DNA of 6,111 bases from Candidatus Methanophagales archaeon (GTDB lineage Archaea > Halobacteriota > Syntropharchaeia > Alkanophagales > Methanospirareceae): the NCBI GenBank assembly GCA_030668065.1, contig DAOUUS010000102.1, positions 1 to 6,111 on the forward strand. The letters are read 5' to 3'. Below, piece by piece: positions 1 to 4,060 of the stretch. Both the position numbers and the translations under genes were made by a program. Below the pieces are notes generated by a model, which did not search any database, was not told where the DNA came from, and saw only the letters and a program-made list of their open reading frames with translations. Each line of letters opens with the position of its first letter. The first letter of the stretch is position 1.

Positions 1-46
1 ATATTATCTATCGTACTTTATCATTAAAAAGGGAGATCCGGTAAAG

Positions 47-349
47 ATGAACTGGGTATTTATAAAAATAAATGCGTTTGAAGGCTGGAAAGAACCGTTG
101 CTGTGCTCAGTATGTGGCAAGACGATAGATAAGACCTGGTATTACCCGGAAGACTTGACCGATGAAGAGGCAAAATGGATAGAAAAAATTTGGGATTGCG
201 AACCTGTCACAGAGTTTGTGGTTTGTGAAGATTGCGTGACGGGATACGAGAAAGCGATAAAAGGGGCGGATCCTGGTAAATGGTTAAACGATAAGATTAT
301 TGATTTTAAAGAACAGCATGAAGAGGATGGAAAAAGTAAACCTTGTTGA
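47..349 (+). CDS. Small two-CxxC (zinc-ribbon-like) protein, function unknown
   Basis: Encodes 100 residues. I do not recognise the family. What is visible is a pair of CxxC motifs, C20-S-V-C23 and C60-E-D-C63, spaced like the two knuckles of a zinc ribbon, so structural zinc binding is a reasonable inference. The protein is rich in Trp, Lys and Glu, has no signal peptide or membrane segment, and ends in a charged tail closing with Cys100, so it is probably cytosolic. The ATG at 47 is supported by GGGAG at 31-35, eleven bases upstream. No conserved partner is visible: the left edge is only 46 bases away and the next 150 bases downstream are non-coding. It reads cleanly without lesions, unlike the sequence that follows. 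DNA- or RNA-binding accessory roles are possible but nothing here proves one. Confidence 0.75.
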   Translation: MNWVFIKINAFEGWKEPLLCSVCGKTIDKTWYYPEDLTDEEAKWIEKIWDCEPVTEFVVCEDCVTGYEKAIKGADPGKWLNDKIIDFKEQHEEDGKSKPC

Positions 350-499
350 ACTGGCAAAGCATATTGTAAGCTTAACGCTATTTTTACGCTGAGATTAGCA
401 GATCGGGAAAGCTAAATCCCGAGAAGGCAACGTTATTAGCAGACTGCCGCGATTAAAGTATACGGTCAGACAGCTAAGTAAACGGGCACCCATGAATGA
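350..499. other. Gene-poor stretch with short repeats, no gene recognised
   Basis: No credible coding sequence: all three forward frames are broken within about 40 codons and give no recognisable protein. The visible structure is small. A 6-bp inverted repeat (TCGGGA 403-408, TCCCGA 417-422, 8-base loop) sits between two copies of ATTAGCAGA (394-402 and 435-443). This could be a decayed mobile-element end or the eroded 5' part of the surface-protein remnant that follows, but 6- and 9-bp matches can arise by chance. Confidence 0.4.
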
Positions 500-664
500 C
501 TCTTTATAGGCCTCTTCAAGTATGGGTATTTAGATAATGTGATATTAACCGCAACCTCCGAACCAATTCCAGAATTCACGACAATAGCCATTCCCGTTGC
601 CGCTGTGCTTGGACTCGTGTTCCTGATGTCCCGCAGGAGTAGACAGAGCAAAAGAAGAAATTGA
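500..664 (+). pseudogene. C-terminal remnant of a PEF-CTERM surface protein
   Basis: An open stretch without a plausible start codon that ends at TGA 662-664. Its last ~35 codons read PIPEF, then a hydrophobic segment TIAIPVAAVLGLVFLM, then a basic end SRRSRQSKRRN. This is the tripartite PEF-CTERM signal (PEF motif, transmembrane helix, arginine cluster), known as the recognition tail for archaeosortase C in surface proteins. The residues just before it, YLDNVILTATSEP, resemble the end of a beta-rich extracellular domain. The rest of the protein is missing: frame 2 is closed by TGA 497-499 and no homologous frame is evident further left. The tail is ~94% identical in DNA to that of the second PEF-CTERM gene at 1970-2067, so one probably derives from the other. 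GTG 539 could in principle start a 41-residue peptide, but no ribosome binding site is obvious. Confidence 0.7.
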
Positions 665-720
665 AACTGTTGAAAGGGTGGAGCTGCAACTTTAAAAGCT
701 CTGCTCTTTCTTTATTTTTT
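567..720 (+). repeat. 154-bp direct repeat, copy 1 (PEF-CTERM tail plus terminator)
   Basis: Matches 1970-2123 at a constant offset of 1403 bases with no gaps and about 9 mismatches in 154 (counted by eye). Several mismatches inside the coding part are synonymous third positions (for example CCC/CCA, GCC/GCT), while the stop codon and ~55 bases of 3' untranslated sequence are almost unchanged. The similarity begins at the PEF motif and ends at the terminator T-run. The two copies bracket the AbrB/RelE module. Confidence 0.9.
681..720 (+). terminator. Terminator after the PEF-CTERM remnant
   Basis: A weak GAGCT (681-685) / AGCTC (697-701) stem is followed by a T-rich run ending in six T (715-720). 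Oligo-T tracts are the usual archaeal termination signal. The same arrangement recurs at 2084-2123. Confidence 0.55.
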
Positions 721-755
721 ACGGTTTACCAAAATTGGAAAAAGCGAATGATTTA

Positions 756-792
756 TTTAAATATGATGTAAGCCTAATGTTACTTTAGTGAT
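756..792 (+). promoter_or_regulatory. Promoter and ribosome binding site of the AbrB/RelE module
   Basis: TATA-like TTTAAATA at 756-763, preceded by a purine-rich stretch (738-747) that could be the BRE. A start site ~26 bases downstream (near 785) would leave a ~12-base leader containing GTGAT (788-792), which lies five bases before the GTG start at 798 and supports that start. TA modules of this type usually repress their own promoter; no operator was identified here. Confidence 0.5.
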
Positions 793-797
793 GTATT

Positions 798-1064
798 GTG
801 GATATTGCTATAACAAAAATGAGTTCAAAAGGGCAAGTTGTAATTCCTGCTGAAATGAGGAGCAATATTCACGAGGGTGAAAAACTAGTTATCATTGAGA
901 ATGAGGGGCAATTGATCCTGAAAAAAATCAGTGACTTAGATGACGCTCTACGTGAAGACATAATCTTCGGTAAAAGAACTGAAGAAGCTCTTAAAAGATA
1001 TGAAAGGGGACTATTCAAGGAGATGGGTGACAAAAACTTCTTAAAAGCACTAGAAAGATGGTAG
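798..1064 (+). CDS. AbrB/MazE-family (SpoVT-AbrB fold) antitoxin
   Basis: An 88-residue antitoxin. Residues ~5-45 form the swapped-hairpin DNA-binding domain, with the family signature TKMSSKGQVVIP at 6-17 followed by GEKLVIIENEGQLILKKI. Residues ~46-88 are a charged, helical tail ending FLKALERW, typical of the part that wraps the partner toxin in archaeal AbrB/RelE pairs. The inferred role is to neutralise a RelE-type ribonuclease and repress the shared promoter. Start is GTG 798, supported by GTGAT at 788-792; ATG 819 is possible but would cut into the first beta strand. The stop TAG (1062-1064) overlaps the toxin start (ATG 1058), the classic TA coupling. The gene is intact while its toxin carries a nonsense codon, so it may now be an orphan antitoxin. 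No recognisable lesion or odd composition. Confidence 0.85.
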   Translation: MDIAITKMSSKGQVVIPAEMRSNIHEGEKLVIIENEGQLILKKISDLDDALREDIIFGKRTEEALKRYERGLFKEMGDKNFLKALERW

Positions 1065-1306
1065 ATATTGCCTAGGATCATCTATTTGAAAAGAAGATTA
1101 AAAAGATCAAAGATAACCTACTAAAATCAAAGGTTAAAAAGCAGATAAGCAAGATCATTGATTCCCCTGAAATCGGAAAAACTATGAGATATGCCAGGAA
1201 AGGTACAAGAGAAGTTTATGTCCATCCATTCAGGTTATCATATTTGTATATTGAAAAAGAGAATAAAATAGTTTTCTTAGATTTGTATCATAAAGACGAG
1301 CAATAG
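1058..1306 (+). pseudogene. RelE-family toxin interrupted by in-frame TAG at codon 6
   Basis: From ATG 1058, overlapping the antitoxin by seven bases, the frame reads M-V-D-I-A, then TAG (1073-1075), then 76 uninterrupted codons to TAG 1304-1306. The product would have been 82 residues, normal for archaeal RelE toxins, which cleave mRNA on the ribosome. The downstream part keeps the family landmarks: a Lys-rich helix pair (KKIKKIKDNLL, 12-22), RYARKGTREVYV (44-55), FRLSYLYI (58-65) and the C-terminal IVFLDLYHKDEQ (71-82) with basic and aromatic residues of the RelE active-site surface. The amber codon is the only lesion; TTG (Leu) to TAG needs one change. No in-frame ATG, GTG or TTG follows until ATG 1184 (codon 43), too late for a working toxin. 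Recent inactivation is most likely. Amber read-through (for example pyrrolysine insertion) is an alternative, but TAG also ends the antitoxin and MscS genes here. Confidence 0.75.
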
Positions 1307-1336
1307 TTTTTAGTGTCAATAATTTATTTTTCTTCT
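1307..1336 (+). terminator. Oligo-T terminator after the RelE gene
   Basis: Directly after the toxin stop come TTTTT (1307-1311) and a second T-rich run at 1322-1336. There is no clear stem. This suits an archaeal intrinsic terminator but could simply be AT-rich spacer. Confidence 0.35.
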
Positions 1337-1341
1337 CGTCA

Positions 1342-2067
1342 TTGAGCACACTAACGGATGCTTCGGGTTTTATTGCGTGGGTGACACGGCTGGGGACTTT
1401 AGTTGAAAAGAAAGGGATTAGAAAGAGAATTAACAACGAACTCCACCAGTATTGGTACAGTGATGAAGAAGAGCATATCGAAGAAATCCACCTTGCAGAG
1501 TATGCCCATTATAATTTATGACTCAGCTTCTACCGCAACGACTGGAATATCTGGCATGTAGAGCTGAAGCGACTTGACCGCAGACGAGATTGCGTATCTT
1601 GACACAGTAACCGGTTTGAGTGCTGGTATCTGGCATTATAGTGACCTGCTTAACCAAACCGTAGCCACTACACCATTCCAAGATTACTCCGAAGAGACGG
1701 ATGAGATCATTTATGAATGTCTAGTACGGATGTGGATATTTACGTGGTAGCGAACCAGGACGTTTGGAATGATAACGATACGTTGACAGATGTTTCCGGC
1801 GGATATGAAACAAGAACGACAGAAAGTGAGGGCAGCATCGCAAACACTAAAATATGGAGTGCAACACTTACCGAGGGAGATTATGACATCGTGGTGGACA
1901 CAAACCGAAACGGGAAATGGAACACTGGAGAGCCGATTGACAGTGAAGTGGACGTTGGATTATCAGCAGTTCCAGAATTCATGACAATAGCCATTCCAGT
2001 TGCTGCTGTGCTTGGACTCGTGTTCTTGATGTCACGCAGGAGTAGACGTAGCAGAAGAAGAAATTGA
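1342..2067 (+). pseudogene. Frameshifted PEF-CTERM surface protein
   Basis: Remains of an exported, cell-surface protein. Frame 1 is open from before 1342 (LSTLTDASGFIAW), passes RINNELHQYWYSDEEEH, and stops at TGA 1519. After that it continues FYRNDWNIWHVELK to 1569. An extra base near 1570 shifts the reading to frame 2: DLTADEIAYLDTVTGL, GIWHYSDLLNQTVATTP, DYSEETDEIIYEC. A missing base near 1720 returns it to frame 1: STDVDIYVVANQDVWND, DVSGGYETRTT, WSATLTEGDYDIVVD. It ends with VPEF, a hydrophobic helix and SRRSRRSRRRN, the PEF-CTERM signal for archaeosortase C. The joined reading makes sense across both shifts, so these are lesions in one gene rather than separate genes. The last 116 codons (1717-2067) are open with an ATG, but TGA lies immediately before it, there is no ribosome binding site and no signal peptide. 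The 5' end is missing. Whether the 1342-1518 part belonged to the same protein is uncertain. Confidence 0.75.
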
Positions 2068-2123
2068 AACTGTTGAAAGGGTGGAGCTGCAACTTAAAAA
2101 GCTCTGCTCTTTCTTTATTTTTT
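1970..2123 (+). repeat. 154-bp direct repeat, copy 2 (PEF-CTERM tail plus terminator)
   Basis: Second copy of the block at 567-720, gap-free and ~94% identical. It covers the PEF motif, transmembrane helix, basic tail, TGA stop, untranslated spacer and T-run. Beyond 2123 the two copies diverge. Confidence 0.9.
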
Positions 2124-2124
2124 T
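2084..2124 (+). terminator. Terminator of the second PEF-CTERM gene
   Basis: Weak GAGCT (2084-2088) / AGCTC (2100-2104) stem followed by a T-rich run ending in seven T (2118-2124). It is conserved with the copy at 681-720, which suggests it is a functional unit. Confidence 0.55.
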
Positions 2125-2130
2125 CATACA

Positions 2131-2166
2131 AAAATGTTTTTATTTAGAAATATTAAATGAATATAC
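2131..2166 (+). promoter_or_regulatory. Putative promoter of the VapB-like gene (leaderless)
   Basis: An AT-rich block with TTTTTATTTAGAAATA at about 2136-2151 sits roughly 25-30 bases before the ATG at 2167, right for an archaeal TATA box driving a leaderless or nearly leaderless transcript. No Shine-Dalgarno sequence precedes the ATG, which agrees with that reading. Confidence 0.4.
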
Positions 2167-2394
2167 ATGGGAGAAATACTTAGTATACCAATACCAAAAG
2201 AAATTAAGGCACGTCTTGATGAATACAAAGATTTCGATTGGAAACAGTATTTGATTGAAGTGCTAAAACGGAGATTGAAGGAGTTCGAGGTGCAGAATTT
2301 GCTAAGCGATATAGACCGGGTGAATGAAAGGTTGGAAACATCAGAAATCCCCAGTTGGAGGCTTATCCGGGAAGAAAGAGATGCTCGTTCTTGA
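2167..2394 (+). CDS. VapB-like ribbon-helix-helix antitoxin
   Basis: A 75-residue antitoxin-like protein. An N-terminal beta strand (EILSIPIPKEI, 3-13) is followed by two helices (KARLDEYKDF; DWKQYLIEVLKRRLKEFE), the pattern of a ribbon-helix-helix DNA-binding domain. A second charged helix (residues ~42-57) and the tail IPSWRLIREERD (61-72) resemble the toxin-binding end of archaeal VapB proteins. Its stop overlaps by 14 bases the start of a PIN-type VapC reading frame, the usual vapBC arrangement, which strongly supports the assignment. That partner is truncated after 14 codons, so this protein probably has no cognate toxin here and may act only as a DNA-binding protein or cross-neutralise another VapC. 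It lies just downstream of the second PEF-CTERM/terminator repeat. Confidence 0.75.
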   Translation: MGEILSIPIPKEIKARLDEYKDFDWKQYLIEVLKRRLKEFEVQNLLSDIDRVNERLETSEIPSWRLIREERDARS

Positions 2395-2425
2395 TTCCTC
2401 CATTTATGCAAGCATGTTAGAGTAA
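2381..2425 (+). pseudogene. Truncated VapC (PIN-domain) toxin start
   Basis: From ATG 2381 the frame reads MLVLDSSIYASMLE and stops at TAA 2423-2425. The start matches the first strand of PIN-domain ribonucleases, including the invariant metal-binding Asp (D5) followed by S-S. A full VapC is about 125-145 residues, so nearly everything, including the other catalytic acidic residues, is absent. The next gene starts 33 bases after the stop. A few in-frame codons after TAA (NNPETQVNEAV) may be remnant or chance and overlap the leader of the next gene. Overlap with the VapB stop marks this as the former second gene of a vapBC operon. Confidence 0.7.
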
Positions 2426-2457
2426 AATAATCCTGAAACTCAGGTGAATGAGGCGGT

Positions 2458-3189
2458 ATGTTTGGCGATTATGACATCCCTTTAAGATTTGCGAAGGACG
2501 GATTCTCTCTGTCTGTTGAAAGGATGGAAGAGGTGCTGCTACTTTACAGGAGAGTGTGCGGTGATGAGAAAGCGGAGAAAATTATCCCGGTGAGCACGGA
2601 AAAGATCCTCCTCAACCCCATTGAGCCACTGAACAAACCCAAGGAACTAACCTCATATCTTCTCATAGAATTTGAAACGACACTTGTGGTTGAGCCTGGC
2701 GCAACACAGAAAATCTACGTCAAATACCCTTTAGAGATCGGTGTTTTTATTTCATCCGGGAACGGGAATGACGATTTTAAAATTTTTGATATTTTCACCC
2801 TGATGAAGCCGAAGTTTACTTTATATGGCGACCCAAGTACAGGCGTAATATGCAAATACTGTAAGAGCGCAGTTTATTCCTCTATACCGTCTGTAAATCA
2901 TATTCATGAAGGAGTCGTAGAACTCAGTATAACAAACACAAGCACCGGGTGGGTTGAAGTAACGAAAGCGGTTTTCAATGCCTATGGAATGAACATGTAC
3001 TACAATGACGATATGGTCGCGATGAAAGCGAATATGAATATCCAGAAGAAGGAACTTGCAGAAACTGAATTCTCGGATTGTCCACTCGAAACAGGCATGA
3101 AAAAGTCGTTAAAACTCTACACGGTAAAGAATGTTGTAAAGAAGGTTGCTATAACCCCTACAAAGTTTGTGATGGAGGAGGGTATATGA
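2458..3189 (+). CDS. DUF432 family protein, partner of the MscS channel
   Basis: A 243-residue protein that I recognise as the archaeal DUF432 family (biochemical function unknown). Conserved-looking blocks are LLNPIEPLNKPKE (51-63), YPLEIGVF (90-97), FTLYGDP (121-126 region), VYSSIPSV (139-146) and EVTKAVFNAYGM (167-178). A CKYC pair at 132-135 might bind metal, but this is not certain to be a family feature. The predicted fold is mostly beta strand; there is no signal peptide or membrane helix, so it is cytosolic. ATG 2458 is preceded by GGTGA (2443-2447) and GAGGCGG (2450-2456). It ends one base before the MscS start, and such tight pairing suggests a role in assembling, gating or sensing for the channel, which is inference. 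It may be transcribed from the vapB promoter or its own; a possible TATA (TAAAATAA, 2423-2430) is weak. Confidence 0.8.
   Translation: MFGDYDIPLRFAKDGFSLSVERMEEVLLLYRRVCGDEKAEKIIPVSTEKILLNPIEPLNKPKELTSYLLIEFETTLVVEPGATQKIYVKYPLEIGVFISSGNGNDDFKIFDIFTLMKPKFTLYGDPSTGVICKYCKSAVYSSIPSVNHIHEGVVELSITNTSTGWVEVTKAVFNAYGMNMYYNDDMVAMKANMNIQKKELAETEFSDCPLETGMKKSLKLYTVKNVVKKVAITPTKFVMEEGI
3174..3182 (+). promoter_or_regulatory. Strong ribosome binding site of the MscS gene
   Basis: GGAGGAGGG ends eight bases before ATG 3191 and lies inside the last codons of the DUF432 gene. It fixes the MscS start and shows that the two genes are translated from one transcript. Confidence 0.75.
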
Positions 3190-3190
3190 T

Positions 3191-4012
3191 ATGAATCTCG
3201 ACATAGTTGTTTACGGTGACGTCACCCTTTTTCAGCTTCTTAAAGCGGCATTGATTCTCTTGATTGCGGTTTTAATAGCCAAAGGGCTGGCAATCCACCT
3301 GAGAAGGTCCCTTAGGGATAAGGTAGAGAAACACCAGTTAGAGGATATAGTCAAAGTTGTTTGGTACGGCATTATTGGCATTGCTGTGTTTACAGTTCTT
3401 CCAATCCTTGGGGTGAACCCCGCAGGTTTGCTGGCTGCTGGAGGTATATTGGGTATTGCGATAGGTTTTGCCAGCCGAAGTGTAGTAAGCAACCTTATTT
3501 CGGGGCTTTTCCTGATGATTGAGAGACCTATAAAGATAGGAGAGGCGGTAAATATAGGGGGAACTGCCGGAGTTGTAATGGACATCTGCATATTCTCGAC
3601 CACACTTAGAGCTTTTGATGGGTTGTACGTTAGGATACCTAATGAAAAGGTCTTCACAGATAAATTAACTAACTACGTTGCCAATGTTGCCAGGAGGTTT
3701 GAATATGCTGTTGGAATAAGGTATTGTGACGATGCTGATAAAGCTATTGGGATAATTAATAATTTGATTGAAGAGCATCCGCTTACCCTTAAGAATCCCG
3801 CAGCACAGGTTTTTGTTGATAACCTTGGAGATAACTCTGTTGATATTATTGTGAGAATCTGGGCACCTACGACTGAGTGGTATGGGGTTAAAATGGAGCT
3901 GCTATGGCAAATAAAAAATGCACTGGAAAACGAGGGTATACAGTTTCCATTCCCCCAGCGCGAGCTGTGGTTTAACAATGAGCTCAGAAGTCGTGATATT
4001 GAAGCAGAGTAG
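3191..4012 (+). CDS. mscS: Small-conductance mechanosensitive channel (MscS family)
   Basis: A 273-residue membrane channel that opens under membrane tension to release solutes during hypo-osmotic shock. Three membrane helices are visible: residues ~14-34, ~56-76 and ~79-105. The last is the pore helix, with the Gly/Ala pattern AGLLAAGGILGIAIGFASRS, followed by the conserved NLISGLFLMIERPIKIGE junction. The beta domain follows with the family signature (G-T-A-G-V-V, TTLRAFDGLYVRIPNEK, ~123-153) and the alpha/beta cytoplasmic vestibule to the end, closing with GIQFPFPQREL (249-259). Length and architecture match E. coli MscS (286 residues). It follows the DUF432 gene by one base and ends with TAG 4010-4012, converging on the minus-strand propeller gene. 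Family assignment is secure; ion selectivity and the exact stimulus cannot be read from sequence. Confidence 0.95.
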   Translation: MNLDIVVYGDVTLFQLLKAALILLIAVLIAKGLAIHLRRSLRDKVEKHQLEDIVKVVWYGIIGIAVFTVLPILGVNPAGLLAAGGILGIAIGFASRSVVSNLISGLFLMIERPIKIGEAVNIGGTAGVVMDICIFSTTLRAFDGLYVRIPNEKVFTDKLTNYVANVARRFEYAVGIRYCDDADKAIGIINNLIEEHPLTLKNPAAQVFVDNLGDNSVDIIVRIWAPTTEWYGVKMELLWQIKNALENEGIQFPFPQRELWFNNELRSRDIEAE

Positions 4013-4024
4013 AGTGAAACGGGG

Positions 4025-4060
4025 AAAAAAAACGGAAAAGGAGGGAATTAGTTCCTCCTT
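4025..4060 (-). terminator. Terminator between convergent MscS and propeller genes
   Basis: A perfect 7-bp stem, AAGGAGG (4038-4044) / CCTCCTT (4054-4060), with a 9-base loop. Read on the minus strand it is followed by TTTTCCG and eight T (complement of 4025-4032), a textbook hairpin plus T-run for the propeller gene. The stem also contains that gene's last codons and its TAA stop. On the plus strand it may slow MscS transcripts, but only a weak pyrimidine run follows. Confidence 0.65.

Noticed and set aside
350..499. tRNA, small RNA gene or transposon end in the gene-poor stretch
   Set aside because: No cloverleaf, no T-loop consensus and no transposase reading frame could be found; the short hairpin and repeat are too small to name.
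1717..2067. An intact 116-residue PEF-CTERM protein starting at ATG 1717
   Set aside because: No ribosome binding site or signal peptide, a stop codon directly before the ATG, and homologous-looking text continuing upstream in another frame show it is the 3' part of a broken gene.
3232..3978. Minus-strand open frames under the MscS gene
   Set aside because: The plus strand encodes a full-length MscS with all signature motifs; the minus frames have no recognisable protein.
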